A stretch of DNA of 64,000 nt, from the NCBI GenBank assembly GCA_900104565.1, contig LT629952.1, positions 1,301,604 to 1,365,603 of the forward strand, read 5' to 3'. Of this stretch, positions 25,334 to 35,182 are shown piece after piece. The position numbers and the translations under genes were made by a program. How positions within the stretch are numbered: position 1 is the first letter of the stretch; each line of letters opens with the position of its first letter. Under the pieces are notes generated by a model. That model made no database searches. It saw only the letters and a program-made list of their open reading frames with translations, and was not told the origin of the DNA. The stretch is from Ruminococcaceae bacterium Marseille-P2935. GTDB lineage: Bacteria; Bacillota; Clostridia; Oscillospirales; Ruminococcaceae.

Positions 25334-25706
25334 AAGGTGCTCCTTTCCACCGCCCCCTGCGGCAAAAATTTTCTTTTTTGCTGTTTTTTCTCTTTTTATA
25401 CAGCCTGTCGCTGCAACGAAACAGGCCGCCCAGTGGGAATCGGGGCCTTGCCTGCCTGCTCTATTTTAGCTTGCATCTAATCACAGTCATCAAAGACCTT
25501 CCTCTGCTGCGCCGGCTAAAGCGGGCAAAACCCAGCAGCCTGGTAACAAAATACATGGCAGCAAGGATAGATTTTGCAAAAGACAAATCCTTTTGAGTTC
25601 CCTGGCAGAGTATAACGGCAATACCCTACAAACTGATTTCTCGTCTTATCTGCAAATTTCCCCTGGTCTTGCAAGAAACTCCTGACCGGGTGTCAGCCCG
25701 GCCTGC
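25334..25706. other. Noncoding spacer between V-ATPase F and E
   Basis: 373 bp with no supported gene. One plus-strand frame (25378-25596) lacks a ribosome binding site. No clear promoter or terminator was seen. Confidence 0.4.
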
Positions 25707-26015
25707 CTATATCTGTATTCCTATTGCCTCGCTGACATAGCGGTCAATCGACTGCCCAATCTGATCACAGGAATGCCGGTCGGGCACTTCGGCAATCAGC
25801 GGTTTTTTTCTTGTCAGCTGAATTTCGTTGATATAATCGGAGCATAAGCGCATCAGCTTTGTAGTCACCAAAAGCACACCTACATCTTCGCGGGCAGTTG
25901 CTTCTTCCACCGCTTTTATTACTTCCTCACGCTCATGAACCACTATGCCTTCAATACCCGCAAGGCGCATGCCCATTTGGGTATCAATATTATCACTGAT
26001 TAAATAAAATTTCAT
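25707..26015 (-). CDS. atpF: V-type ATPase subunit F
   Basis: A 102-residue protein, ATG 26015 behind ATGGAG. KFYLISDNIDTQMGMRLAGIEG, a GVLLVTT strand and the PLIAEVPDRHS motif give the Rossmann-like fold of subunit F, which binds the D shaft and modulates activity. The gene is set off by long spacers on both sides (723 and 373 bp), yet its direction and place fit the operon. Confidence 0.93.
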   Translation of the reverse strand: MKFYLISDNIDTQMGMRLAGIEGIVVHEREEVIKAVEEATAREDVGVLLVTTKLMRLCSDYINEIQLTRKKPLIAEVPDRHSCDQIGQSIDRYVSEAIGIQI

Positions 26016-26738
26016 ACTGTGCTCCATTCTGCCGCGGGCAAAAATGTTTCAACCGGCTCTTATGGCGCCCGGCGGGAAGATAAGAGCCTTACTTTTCAGC
26101 TGCCTCTATATGGGTCGCTGTGGTGAGCCACCCCCATAAAGGGCTGGCATGCTGCTGCAGCAATATTTTCCAGAAGCTTTTGCTGTTGCCGCCCTGTGCG
26201 TGGAACAGTGGGGCCTAACTGCCCAATTCTTCCCAGAGGCTCATTGCGTGGGTGTCGTTCTCCATTCTCTATGCTCACGGACTCCGCCGCAAACGGGTAG
26301 CCGGAGATGTGGGCTGATACAAAAAGAAAAACCAGAAGGCCGGCTGTAGGCCGCTGTACCGCAACGTACTGTCGGTTAGCTAAGGAAGTGCCGCCACAGC
26401 AGCGGCCTCCTAGAGGCAACCGAACACAGTTAAGGCGCTTAGCCGTCAGGACTTGCAGTGCAGCCTAGGGCAACAGTGTAAGGCATAAAACCAGGCGTAA
26501 GGCCGCCTCTGGCACAACACATGCCCTGCGCAGCGGTACCCTTTTAGGTACTTTTTCGGCAAGGGAAAGGTACCTGCCCCCGCATAGGGGGAAGGCAAAA
26601 AACTGCCACCAAAAGAGCGGCCAAACCGTTCTCTGGCTAACAGCGTGGTTCAGCACCACCTCAAATGGGTTTTATGGGCAACCCTCTACGACAGCACCCC
26701 CACGACCATAGATGGTTAGGGTGCAGGGCAAGGCCTGT
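26016..26738. other. Noncoding spacer between V-ATPase K and F
   Basis: No supported gene. Contains several hairpin-forming segments, including CCCCCGCATAGGGGG near 26,579 and a GGTACC-type pair around 26,537-26,573. A CAGTGGGGCC segment near 26,207 resembles one in the B-D spacer. It may hold processing sites or RNA structures that set subunit ratios. Confidence 0.45.
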
Positions 26739-27188
26739 TTATACCTTATTCAAAATCAAGATGGAGATCAACAGGCCGTAAAGGGCAACGCCTTCACCCA
26801 GCGCAACAAAAATCAGTGCCTTACCAAATGCCTTTGGGTCCTCAGAAAACGCCCCGATGGCGGCAGGCGCAGCAGCGGCAACCGCAATACCCGCGCCAAT
26901 GCAGGAAAGTCCGGTTACCAGGGCAGCAGCCAAATAAGCCATACCGGCAGCAAAACCGGGGTTCCCTACGCCTTGGGCAACAGTTTCACCAGCGGGGGCC
27001 GCCAAGGCTACCATGTCGCCAACCGGCAGAATCAGGCAGAGTGCACATACACCAAAAAAAGCGCAGAGGTTAAAAATCATCCGGCGTTTTACCTGTTTGC
27101 CAGTGGTGATTCCTTTATAAATGGGGAACAGGGGCGCCATAATCAGCAGCAGTGCAATTGCGGGTAGAATCCAAAATAAAATATTCAT
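26739..27188 (-). CDS. atpK: V-type ATPase subunit K (membrane rotor c-subunit)
   Basis: A 149-residue proteolipid, ATG 27188 (the ATG two codons earlier overlaps the GGAG site). An N-terminal membrane helix and basic loop precede a GxGxG-type hairpin (AYLAAALVTGLSCIGAGIAVAAAAPAAIG) and a last helix with ALIFVALGEGVALYGLLISILIL, whose Glu is the ion carrier. There is only one ion-binding hairpin plus an extra N-terminal helix, unlike the duplicated 16-kDa form of Enterococcus. In Na+-dependent rings a Gln and Ser/Thr line the site; LTGLSC and LGEGVALYG leave H+ or Na+ use undecided. Confidence 0.93.
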   Translation of the reverse strand: MNILFWILPAIALLLIMAPLFPIYKGITTGKQVKRRMIFNLCAFFGVCALCLILPVGDMVALAAPAGETVAQGVGNPGFAAGMAYLAAALVTGLSCIGAGIAVAAAAPAAIGAFSEDPKAFGKALIFVALGEGVALYGLLISILILNKV

Positions 27189-27424
27189 CTTCATGCTCCA
27201 TTCCGCCGCTCTGCGTCGGCATCAATTTTTATTCAATACGTTACTCTTACCACGCAGAGCCTGGGAATGATAAGAGTATTTTTACATGGGGTTGATGTTG
27301 ATTAAAGAGATATCTGACTGGGCCAGGTGCATCCTTTTAACCACATGGTGAATAGCAAGCTTCCAGTATACGCTTTGTGTGTTTAAAACCGTATACCTTT
27401 GGGTATCCCAGCTGCAAACCTGCA

Positions 27425-29380
27425 CTATTCGGCAGCATCAGGAGCAGCAATGGGAACAAAAGGTTTTCCTTCCCCGTCGTAATAGCGGCTGAACATCTCA
27501 TAGAATTCCAGACGAAGCACCTGGATTCCCACAATTAAGCCCTCCATTCCCATTACGAACAGGTTGCCGATTATCAGCACCAAAATGCTGCCGGAACCAC
27601 CGATCATTTCGGTAAGGGTCATAACCACCAGCATCATACCGGCGTGAGAAAGAATAAATCCGCCCACACGCAAAAAGGACATGGTGTTGGTGACAAAACT
27701 TAAAAGCACCTCAAACATTTCAAAGAAGCTTTCAATAATAAATGAACCGATCCCATCATGGGGTTTAATATCTTTACGACCTTTTGCCAGCTTGCCAAGA
27801 GGCTCTTTTAAGAAAATCACCAGCAGCGGAACCGCAATAAAAATGATAATAAACGGAGCGGTGAGCAGGTTGATATCAGTGGTAAAGGTTAGCGCGGCAG
27901 CTACCAGCACAAAGCCATAGAATATCAGTCCCGCAATTCCATTGTTTGAAAAGATCGCCCGTTCATAATTTTTGCTTTTAAACCCTAAAATAATATTAAA
28001 CAGCATAGACATTACAATAATAACCGCACCTATGGCGATGGCGCCAATCAGTATCATATTGGTGGTTTCGTTGGCCATCACATGAATCGGCTTGCCCTCT
28101 AACCCCAACACATTGATGTAAAATGGGTCTAACAGGTTTTCCATACCAAACACCGAGCCGTACAAAAAACCAAACACTGCAGACGAAACGCCTATGCGCA
28201 TCATAATGCGGCCCAGGATCATCTTTTTCCATTTCCACATGAGCCAGCCCAACAGTACAATCACCAGCCCCTGCCCAAGGTCACCAAACATCAGGCCAAA
28301 CAGCAAAGTGTAGGTAATGGCAAAAAAACTGGTGGGGTCAATGTCGTTATAGCCGGGCAGGCCATACATTTCGACAAACATTTCAAAGGGTTTGGCAAAA
28401 CGGTTGTTTTTCAGCTTGGTGGGGGGCGTCAGCCGTTTGTCCGAATCAGGCGGCAGCAGCTCTACGTTTACACCGTCAATCATAGAAAGCCCTTCGGCAA
28501 AATCCTTTTCCTCTTTTTGAGGTACAAACCCGGTAATATGGAACGTTTGTGTCTGGGCACCGCGGTAAGCCATGACATATTTACGCATATCAAAGGTATC
28601 GTTTAATGACTGTACCCAGCTGTAAATATATAAAAATCGTTCTTTGTTTTGCTGTACCAGATTGTTTAGCTGAACATTCACTTCATTCAGCTGCTGTCTT
28701 TCTTCCTTTAGCTGGTTTTCAATGCTTTGCTTGGCAAAACCAGGTACTCCGTGGACATATTCGGGAATGCGGATACGCTCAAAGTATAAGGAAGCGAAAA
28801 TGTTGTCCACCTCCGGTGCAGCATCCTGGGTGGTAAAGTAAACGCACCAGCTGTATAAATCGTCTTTGTCAAAGGGCACAAAAATAAATAAATTATCCTG
28901 GTAATATTCCAGCTTCGGCAGGCTGTCCAAAGGTAGGCGTCCAAAACGCACCTTCAGGTATTGGCAGGAAAAAATATCGTCCAGGCTGATATCCAGGCTT
29001 TCCAAATGCTCCAGCTGAACCAGCACATTTTCATGCTGCTGCACTGCATCCGCCACGGCACGGCGTTTTTCATTATAATCTAAAATATCCTTTTGGAAGC
29101 TGCGCAGAAAATCATCTGCTTCCTGGTGGTTCAACTGCAGCTTACTTTTTACAATATGTTCCAGATCAATGCCTGCGTTTACGCCAATATCATGAATTTT
29201 ATTTAACAGCGTTGCATATGGATTTTCTTCGGTAAGCGGCGCAAAACCGTTCACCTTATCTGCAAACTGGCTGAGCAGCTCGGGGTGGAAGTTGCCCTTT
29301 TCCGAACATTTTAGCAACACCTGATCCAGTGATTTTAAATCGCCCGTAATATTTACCAGCGTCATTTTGCATATCGACAT
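27425..29380 (-). CDS. atpI: V-type ATPase subunit I (stator membrane subunit a)
   Basis: A 651-residue protein, ATG 29380. The N-terminal half (to about residue 310) is soluble and coiled-coil-rich. The C-terminal half has about seven to eight membrane helices with the family's DPTSFFAITYTLLFGLMFGDLGQG motif and the RVGGFILSHAGMMLVV helix, whose Arg is the one that discharges the rotor carboxylate. It provides the ion half-channels. It lies 314 bp after subunit C and 236 bp before subunit K. Confidence 0.95.
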   Translation of the reverse strand: MSICKMTLVNITGDLKSLDQVLLKCSEKGNFHPELLSQFADKVNGFAPLTEENPYATLLNKIHDIGVNAGIDLEHIVKSKLQLNHQEADDFLRSFQKDILDYNEKRRAVADAVQQHENVLVQLEHLESLDISLDDIFSCQYLKVRFGRLPLDSLPKLEYYQDNLFIFVPFDKDDLYSWCVYFTTQDAAPEVDNIFASLYFERIRIPEYVHGVPGFAKQSIENQLKEERQQLNEVNVQLNNLVQQNKERFLYIYSWVQSLNDTFDMRKYVMAYRGAQTQTFHITGFVPQKEEKDFAEGLSMIDGVNVELLPPDSDKRLTPPTKLKNNRFAKPFEMFVEMYGLPGYNDIDPTSFFAITYTLLFGLMFGDLGQGLVIVLLGWLMWKWKKMILGRIMMRIGVSSAVFGFLYGSVFGMENLLDPFYINVLGLEGKPIHVMANETTNMILIGAIAIGAVIIVMSMLFNIILGFKSKNYERAIFSNNGIAGLIFYGFVLVAAALTFTTDINLLTAPFIIIFIAVPLLVIFLKEPLGKLAKGRKDIKPHDGIGSFIIESFFEMFEVLLSFVTNTMSFLRVGGFILSHAGMMLVVMTLTEMIGGSGSILVLIIGNLFVMGMEGLIVGIQVLRLEFYEMFSRYYDGEGKPFVPIAAPDAAE

Positions 29381-29694
29381 TCTCTGGTCACCGCCTTTCT
29401 TGGTTGGAGTTTTGATCACAGCCGAAACCGGATCTTAGATAAATCAAGGGTGGCTTGGGGCAAAAACCCTGCGCCTGATGAGCGCCTGCACCCGGTAAGA
29501 GGATTTTTAATCCTTGGGGCTCCCCGCAATACTAAAAAATAAATCGTACAGCCTTTAGGACTTAAAACTGGCTGTTTTGATGGCAGCGGGGGCTTTATCA
29601 ACATACGGCTGGCTCTGCCCTTAAAAACGGAACAGGCCATACCGTGCCGGCTGTCATTGTATCAAAAAGGGAAAACAAGCCCGGCAATCGGCCG
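29381..29694. other. Short noncoding spacer between V-ATPase C and I
   Basis: 314 bp with no supported gene; a GCCTGCACCCGG / CCGGG-type pairing lies near 29,470-29,500. No clear regulatory element. Confidence 0.35.
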
Positions 29695-30741
29695 TTATGA
29701 TTCGGTAAAAACCAACAGTTGCTGTATATTTTCTGGAGAGATTCCATACCGCACCCCTTCAATGATGCTGATGATATTCTCCAATTCAATTTCGCTCAGC
29801 ACCATGTAGGCGGCCAAAACCGTGGGGGCGCAGATTGAAAAACGAATAAACCGCTTGTTCAGGTAATAGCGAATCTGCTGGGAGGTATATTCAATAAACA
29901 AAAAATCACCCTGAACATATTTTGCATAGCCGGAACTGCTGAGTGCCGTCAATATTTCGTGAGAATCCTTTGCTTCCAGCAGTTGATTCATGGTTTTTTT
30001 ACCAATCCGCTCGCGTTGAGGCATTAAATGCTCTTCAACCGTTTTGCGGTCGGCATGGTAATACACCTTTAACCGGTAAATGGTAGAAATATTCAGCAGC
30101 TCGGCTTTTGTGTCAAATATCACCTTCAGCTCGTCCCTGCGTTTGCCCTTAAACTGCTTGTCAATTAACGCGTCAATCCGATTGTAATAATGCCGCCGAA
30201 GAGCAACCTCGCTGGCTGTAAAGTCTATAGGCTTTCCGTCGTGGCGCAAAAAAGGGATTAAAACCTGCTGGTAGGAGGTACCTTTTAATGTGTCAATCAA
30301 TTGAGGGAACGTACGAACCTGTGCCAGCTTCATTAAATCAAAACTGGCATAATGATTTAAAAAACCCGGTATGCTGGTAATCATATCTTCACTGTTGCCA
30401 GCATTTAAATGCTGAATACATTCCAGGATTTGTTCGATTTCCATACGCATAATGGCATAACTGTAAAACCCAAATCCCCGGGAGCTATCGTAGCGGATTA
30501 ACCGCAGGTAACGCTGAAACAAATCACGGCGCAATACGTTTTCCAACTGGCCGCGGTGAATTGCCGTTTCCTGAATGGACTTTAAGCATTCTCCATAACC
30601 AGTTTCATTTTTTAAATAGGCTGCAAGATCAGCCACTGTACGTTTGCGCAGCATCTGGCTATAATCATCAGGTGTTAATCTGCGGCCGTACATAGCCTTA
30701 GCTTTGGCCATAATTGCCTTGCCGGAAAAGGACTCAAACAT
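29695..30741 (-). CDS. atpC: V-type ATPase subunit C
   Basis: A 348-residue protein, started at ATG 30741 behind AAAGGAGGG rather than the upstream in-frame ATG. The opening (ESFSGKAIMAKAKAMYGRRL) and ending (ENIISIIEGVRYGISPENIQ) match the archaeal/bacterial C (AC39-like) family. It caps the membrane ring and connects it to the D/F shaft. It is the second gene of the operon. Confidence 0.92.
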   Translation of the reverse strand: MFESFSGKAIMAKAKAMYGRRLTPDDYSQMLRKRTVADLAAYLKNETGYGECLKSIQETAIHRGQLENVLRRDLFQRYLRLIRYDSSRGFGFYSYAIMRMEIEQILECIQHLNAGNSEDMITSIPGFLNHYASFDLMKLAQVRTFPQLIDTLKGTSYQQVLIPFLRHDGKPIDFTASEVALRRHYYNRIDALIDKQFKGKRRDELKVIFDTKAELLNISTIYRLKVYYHADRKTVEEHLMPQRERIGKKTMNQLLEAKDSHEILTALSSSGYAKYVQGDFLFIEYTSQQIRYYLNKRFIRFSICAPTVLAAYMVLSEIELENIISIIEGVRYGISPENIQQLLVFTES

Positions 30742-30927
30742 CGCTAACCCTCCTTTAGGCGTCCAAAACCCTTGGTGTTCATCCTTACCCAGAACCGTTC
30801 CTGAAAACACGTGAAAACTTTATCCTTCTGCAAAATACATTTCTTGCATGAAAGCGATTAAAGCCAGTATAAATTCCTGTCGGTTTGCGTTGCATTTTCA
30901 GAATTTTCTAGGTTTTGTTTTACCTGT

Positions 30928-31242
30928 TCAAAACTGTTCTAAGCATCGCGCCGTAATCTGCTGTACCCAGGCAGCCCGGTTTTGTTCTACTGCAGTGTTT
31001 ATTTCTTCCAGCGCTTTTTGATACCGCTGTTCAATGCTTACTGCAATACGATCAGCCGCCTGTTCGTTTTCAGCCTTCAGTTTTTCAATGCGGCCTTGAG
31101 CCTTTTGCAGATACTCTTCCGTCATTTTGCTTTTATCGTCACCTAAAGACTGTTTAGCTAAATCAAACTCAGCCTTAGCTTGTTCGACCACAGCGCTGGC
31201 TTTACGGTCAATTGCAATAAGCTGCTTAATTACCTTCTCCAT
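30928..31242 (-). CDS. V-type ATPase subunit H/G (peripheral stalk)
   Basis: A 104-residue, almost wholly helical, charged protein (IDRKASAVVEQAKAEFDLAK, KAQGRIEKLKAENEQAADRI) with the heptad pattern of the peripheral-stalk partner of subunit E, called G or H in different species. It is the first gene of the V-ATPase operon. The call rests on size, coiled-coil pattern and position. Confidence 0.8.
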   Translation of the reverse strand: MEKVIKQLIAIDRKASAVVEQAKAEFDLAKQSLGDDKSKMTEEYLQKAQGRIEKLKAENEQAADRIAVSIEQRYQKALEEINTAVEQNRAAWVQQITARCLEQF

Positions 31243-31343
31243 CCCTTTTGCCTCCCCTTTTGGGTAATGGCGGTACAGCCCGTACCATAAGTGTTAAAGG
31301 GCATACTGCCGTCAAATTTGCTTTGAGATATTAGCATATTCCT

Positions 31344-31352
31344 ATTATATCA
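31344..31352 (-). promoter_or_regulatory. Extended -10 promoter of the V-ATPase operon
   Basis: On the minus strand TGATATAAT (31352-31344), an extended -10 element with a perfect TATAAT, lies about 100 bp upstream of the first V-ATPase gene. The -35 region is poor (TTTACG or TATTTT). Confidence 0.55.
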
Positions 31353-31805
31353 GAAAATCAATACGTAAAATAGCAAATAAAAATCGTTTCCGGGGTTGGC
31401 TTTTCAAGCAATATGTCAAAAAGCAAAAAAAGCGAAAAGTCCTCTTGACAATTTTATTTTGCTGTTTTTGTTTTTCCACATAAAATCACTTTCATACCAG
31501 ATTTTATAGACATTTTCCCTTATTGCTTCAAGCCAGTACATTTGCAGCAAAACAGTTGCAACCACGCAGGCAGGGGAAAACGCTTTCTTGACAATATAGA
31601 ACAGAACTGTTGCCGCGCCATAAGCAAAACTTTTACCTATCTCAGAACAAATGAAACCTTTTCCGCATAACGCATAAAAAACGTTAGACCATAAAGATAA
31701 GGACAATACAGCCTGCATGTACCTCTGGCACGGCAGCAGCTGCAGATGAATACAAAATACAGAACAATATTATTTTGCTTTTACATACCATATTTGTTGC
31801 AAGCA

Positions 31806-31834
31806 AAAAGCCGCCTCGTTATGAGACGGCTTTT
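31806..31834 (-). terminator. Terminator of the oadB unit
   Basis: AAAAGCCGTCTC / GAGGCGGCTTTT stem (one wobble) with A and T runs on both sides, 12 bp after the oadB stop codon. Works on the minus strand. Confidence 0.8.
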
Positions 31835-31845
31835 ATCAGTTTAGT

Positions 31846-32985
31846 TTATGAAACAAACGGCCTTAAAATATTGATTAAAACACCGGCCGCAATTGCCGAA
31901 CCAATAACGCCGGCAACGTTGGGGCCCATGGCATGCATCAGCAGGAAGTTGGTCGGGTTTTCTTTTTGTCCAACCTTTTGAGAAACACGGGCAGCCATTG
32001 GCACTGCAGATACACCGGCCGAACCGATCAGCGGGTTAATCTTGCCACCCGAAAGCACATTCATCAGCTTGCCCAGCAGCACGCCGCATGCAGTGCCAAA
32101 GCAGAAGGCAATCAGGCCTAAGGCGATAATTTTTAACGTGTTAAGATCTAAGAACTTTTCAGCTGTAGCGGTTGCACCAACCGAAACACCCAGGAAGATG
32201 GTGATGATATTCATCAGCTCGTTTTGTGCGGTCTTTACCAAACGGTCTACTACGCCGGACTCTTTCATCAGGTTGCCCAGCATTAACATACCAACCAACG
32301 GAGCGGCGTCAGGCACAAGCAGCGATACCACCAGGGTTACCAAAACCGGGAACACAATCCGCTCCAGTTTAGAAACCGGGCGAAGAGTCTCCATTACAAT
32401 GGAGCGCTCTTTTTTGGTGGTCAGCAGCCTCATAATAGGAGGCTGAATAATTGGTACCAGCGCCATGTAAGAGTAAGCGGCAACTGCAATTGGCCCCAAC
32501 AGGTCAGGAGCCAAAATGCTGGTGGTGAGAATAGCGGTCGGTCCGTCTGCACCACCAATAATACCAATAGAACCAGCCTGCGGCCCGGTAAAGCCCAGTG
32601 CCAACGCACCCATAAAGGTAAAGAAAATACCGCCCTGTGCAGCAGCGCCTAAAAGCAGGCTTTTGGGGTTTGCAATCAGAGGGGAGAAGTCGGTCATACA
32701 GCCGATTCCCAAAAAGATTAACGGTGGGTAAATGCCCATCTTAACGCCCTGATATAAGTAGTAGATTAAACTACCTTCGTTATATGAAGACAGGTTTGCC
32801 AATGGAATATTGGCTAAAAACATACCAAATGCGATGGGTAAAAGCAGCAGCGGCTCAAAGCCTTTTTTGATAGCCAGGTACATCAATACAAACGAAATCA
32901 ACATCATAACAATCTGCTGCCAAGTAATGTTAGCAAAACCAGACCCTGACAGGATGCTAGAGATTGTATCAAAGAAAATGCTCAT
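31846..32985 (-). CDS. Sodium-pumping decarboxylase beta subunit (OadB/GcdB/MmdB family)
   Basis: A 379-residue membrane protein with about ten hydrophobic segments. The conserved [44 protein letters not shown] and [18 protein letters not shown] motifs belong to the beta subunits that couple carboxybiotin decarboxylation to Na+ export; the Asp of GGADGPT is the key Na+-site residue. It follows a gamma-subunit gene by about 50 bp. No carboxyltransferase alpha subunit or biotin carrier is in the window, so the substrate (oxaloacetate, methylmalonyl-CoA, glutaconyl-CoA or malonate) cannot be set. Confidence 0.93.
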   Translation of the reverse strand: MSIFFDTISSILSGSGFANITWQQIVMMLISFVLMYLAIKKGFEPLLLLPIAFGMFLANIPLANLSSYNEGSLIYYLYQGVKMGIYPPLIFLGIGCMTDFSPLIANPKSLLLGAAAQGGIFFTFMGALALGFTGPQAGSIGIIGGADGPTAILTTSILAPDLLGPIAVAAYSYMALVPIIQPPIMRLLTTKKERSIVMETLRPVSKLERIVFPVLVTLVVSLLVPDAAPLVGMLMLGNLMKESGVVDRLVKTAQNELMNIITIFLGVSVGATATAEKFLDLNTLKIIALGLIAFCFGTACGVLLGKLMNVLSGGKINPLIGSAGVSAVPMAARVSQKVGQKENPTNFLLMHAMGPNVAGVIGSAIAAGVLINILRPFVS

Positions 32986-33032
32986 CCGTGTTTCATCCTT
33001 TCCTAATTCATAGATAAGTCGGCTCTTTTAAA

Positions 33033-33419
33033 CTAAAAAGGTCTAGTGTTCTGCTGCAAGCCGGCAAGTCCCCAAACAGGTCTGGATTCTTTTGCCCGGC
33101 GCACACTGCGCAGTGCAAACTTTTTACCGCTTTTGCTGCCCATAGCAGCCACAGCAGCCGCAATTACCGCAACAATTTCATCACTGACGCCCTTTTCTAC
33201 TGCCATGGTAGCTTTTGGTGCCTGTGTTGCCGCAGCAGCTTTCTTTGCAGCTTTTTCAGTTCTTTTCTGCTTGCCGCCTTTACCGGTCAGCGAGCTTAGC
33301 AGTTTTCCAAATATAGCTACAATCAGCCATAATGCTACTAGAGCTAAAAACACTATGGCAATACCGGTAACCATAACCGCAACATTAAATCCCCAATCAT
33401 TCACCCATGTTGATGGCAT
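33033..33419 (-). CDS. OadG-like gamma subunit of a sodium-pumping decarboxylase
   Basis: A 128-residue protein: one N-terminal membrane helix (FNVAVMVTGIAIVFLALVAL), then a Lys/Ala-rich linker and a small C-terminal segment with SDEIVAVIAAAVAAM, SGKKFALRSVRRA and RPVWGLAGLQQNTRPF. The DEIVAVIAAAVAAM helix and RPVW...GR/QxN ending are hallmarks of the OadG family, which assembles alpha and beta subunits. It lies directly upstream of the beta-subunit gene. Confidence 0.88.
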   Translation of the reverse strand: MPSTWVNDWGFNVAVMVTGIAIVFLALVALWLIVAIFGKLLSSLTGKGGKQKRTEKAAKKAAAATQAPKATMAVEKGVSDEIVAVIAAAVAAMGSKSGKKFALRSVRRAKESRPVWGLAGLQQNTRPF

Positions 33420-33584
33420 ATTCCTTTCCCTACCTTCATACTAAATTATTTAACTTCAGTTGTTAACAAAGTAACAACCATACCCAAACATTATACATGA
33501 TGTTCATAATGATTTCAATTGTTCCGGCAGAATTTTTCAAAACTTTCTCCGGTTTGGTTTTTCAGAAAGGTTGTGGTATAATGA

Positions 33585-34116
33585 CTGCAAAACGAATTTT
33601 TCATATAATGCTGCCTTTTTTAAATAACGTTACCAAGCCAGGCAGTCATGATACCCTTATGCGCAGGACGATCCGCCGCATGGCTCCCGTCCCTATGCGC
33701 TATGAACCCATACCGGCCTGCAGCCGGTGGTTCATCCCTGCAAAACGAATTATTCATATAATGCTGCCTTTTTTAAATAACGTTACCAAGCCAGGCAGTC
33801 ATTATACCCTTATGCGCAGGACGATCCGCCACATGGCTCCCGTCCCTATGCGCTATGAACCCATACCGGCCTGCAGCCGGTGGTTCATCCCTGCAAAACG
33901 AATTATTCATATAATGCTGCCTTTTTTAAATAACGTTACCAAGTCAGGCAGTCATTATACCCTTATGCGCAGGACGATCCGCCGCATGGCTCCCGTCCCT
34001 ATGCGCTATGAACCAATACCGGCCTGCAGCCGGTGGTTCATCCCTGCAAAACGAATTATTCATATAATGCTGCCTTTTTTAAATAACGTTACCAAGCCAG
34101 GCAGTCATGATACCCT
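33585..34116. repeat. 153-bp tandem repeat, three full copies and a partial fourth
   Basis: Copies begin at 33585, 33738, 33891 and 34044 with an exact 153-bp period and only scattered substitutions; the fourth breaks off near 34116. Each full unit contains an interrupted hairpin pairing ATGAACC...ACCGGC with GCCGGT...GGTTCAT (33702-33734 in copy 1). As 153 is divisible by 3 and the unit has no stop, an uninterrupted frame runs through all copies into the MscS gene, but the repeat lacks protein-like features. Near-identity of the copies implies recent amplification. Confidence 0.9.
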
Positions 34117-34336
34117 CATAACGAATTTGGTACCCACCACACAAAGCTTCGGATTGAAACACCTGAAGGCTATGCCTGCCCTTTTGAGGAGGTGGGTGTC
34201 TTACTGTGGCATGACCCACTGTCCGGGCAAATTTCCTTTCAAAATACTACTGGCTGCTGCACCTATTTATGGAACTGGGCACCTTGCTATGGAAAATTCC
34301 CATGGGCTTTCTTTTATTGAAACGGAGTTGAAGACG

Positions 34337-35182
34337 TTGAACAAATTCTTTGATCAATTTATGGATTGGATTTCTAAAATGGGGCCCCGCCTTTTATCGG
34401 CCGTAATCATTTTGGCAATAGGCCTGGTTTTAATCAAATTTATTATCAAGCTGTTTAACCGCTTTTTAAACAAAAGCCGAATTGAAAAAAGCGTTCATGC
34501 CTTTGCCCGGTCGGTCGTGAAAATTGCGCTTTACACCCTATTATTCGTCATTATATTGGAAACACTCAACATCCCGGTCGCGCCTCTTATTACCATGCTG
34601 GGTGCCGCCGGATTGGCAGTTTCGCTGGTGTTAAAAGATTCGGTGGCAAACCCGGCCGGCGGAATTTTGGTACTGGTGTCGAAACCATTTGCAGTCGGTG
34701 ATTACATCGAAATGGATGGTTTCTCTGGTACGGTGGCCGAAATTGGTATTTTTTATACTATTTTAAAAACAATCGACAACAAACGCATTTATCTTCCTAA
34801 CGCCGACGTAGCAAAAGCAAAAATCATAAATTTTTCGGCCGAACCCATGCGTCGGCTGGATTTGACCTTTTCCATTGGCTATCAGGATAGTATTCCCCAA
34901 GCGAAGGAAATTTTACGTAACTTAGTCGAAGCTTCTCCGCTTGTTTTAAAAGAGCCCGAACCGGTCATTGGCGTCTGCGCCCACGGAAGCAATGCAATTC
35001 AAATTACCTGCCGTGTCTGGGTGCCCAGCGAGCATTACTGGGATTTAAATTTTGATTTGCTGGAAAAATCGAAACAGGCGTTTGACCAGGCGGGAATCAG
35101 CATTCCATATAACCAAATGGATCTGCACATCATCCCCGCCGATGCTACCGCCCCGCAAACAGACTCAATGGAAAAAAATTAA
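34337..35182 (+). CDS. MscS-family mechanosensitive channel
   Basis: A 281-residue protein if started at TTG 34337, which has GGAG nine bases upstream; ATG candidates further up lack such a site. Three N-terminal membrane helices end in the pore helix APLITMLGAAGLAVSLVLKDSVANPAGG. The beta domain (GDYIEMDGFSGTVAEIGIFYT, DNKRIYLPNADVAKAKIINFS) and the C-terminal alpha/beta domain follow, as in E. coli MscS (286 residues). It releases solutes on osmotic downshock. The frame extends upstream through a 153-bp tandem repeat; I treat that as noncoding. Confidence 0.9.
   Translation: MNKFFDQFMDWISKMGPRLLSAVIILAIGLVLIKFIIKLFNRFLNKSRIEKSVHAFARSVVKIALYTLLFVIILETLNIPVAPLITMLGAAGLAVSLVLKDSVANPAGGILVLVSKPFAVGDYIEMDGFSGTVAEIGIFYTILKTIDNKRIYLPNADVAKAKIINFSAEPMRRLDLTFSIGYQDSIPQAKEILRNLVEASPLVLKEPEPVIGVCAHGSNAIQITCRVWVPSEHYWDLNFDLLEKSKQAFDQAGISIPYNQMDLHIIPADATAPQTDSMEKN

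Larger units (their letters stand above)
31243..31845. other. Intergenic region with V-ATPase promoter and oadB terminator
   Basis: About 0.6 kb. The right end holds the terminator of oadB and the left part the V-ATPase promoter. A 100-codon minus-strand frame (31416-31718) has hydrophobic stretches but no ribosome binding site or known motif, so I do not call it. Confidence 0.5.

Noticed and set aside
20764-26738. Two V-ATPase spacers of identical 723-bp length as a duplicated element
   Set aside because: By eye the sequences share only a short segment, and the equal length depends on the chosen subunit F start.
31416-31718. 100-codon minus-strand frame upstream of the V-ATPase operon
   Set aside because: No ribosome binding site and no recognised family; hydrophobicity follows from AT-rich sequence.
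33585-34116. Possible CRISPR array
   Set aside because: The 153-bp units are contiguous with no variable spacers; it is a simple tandem repeat.
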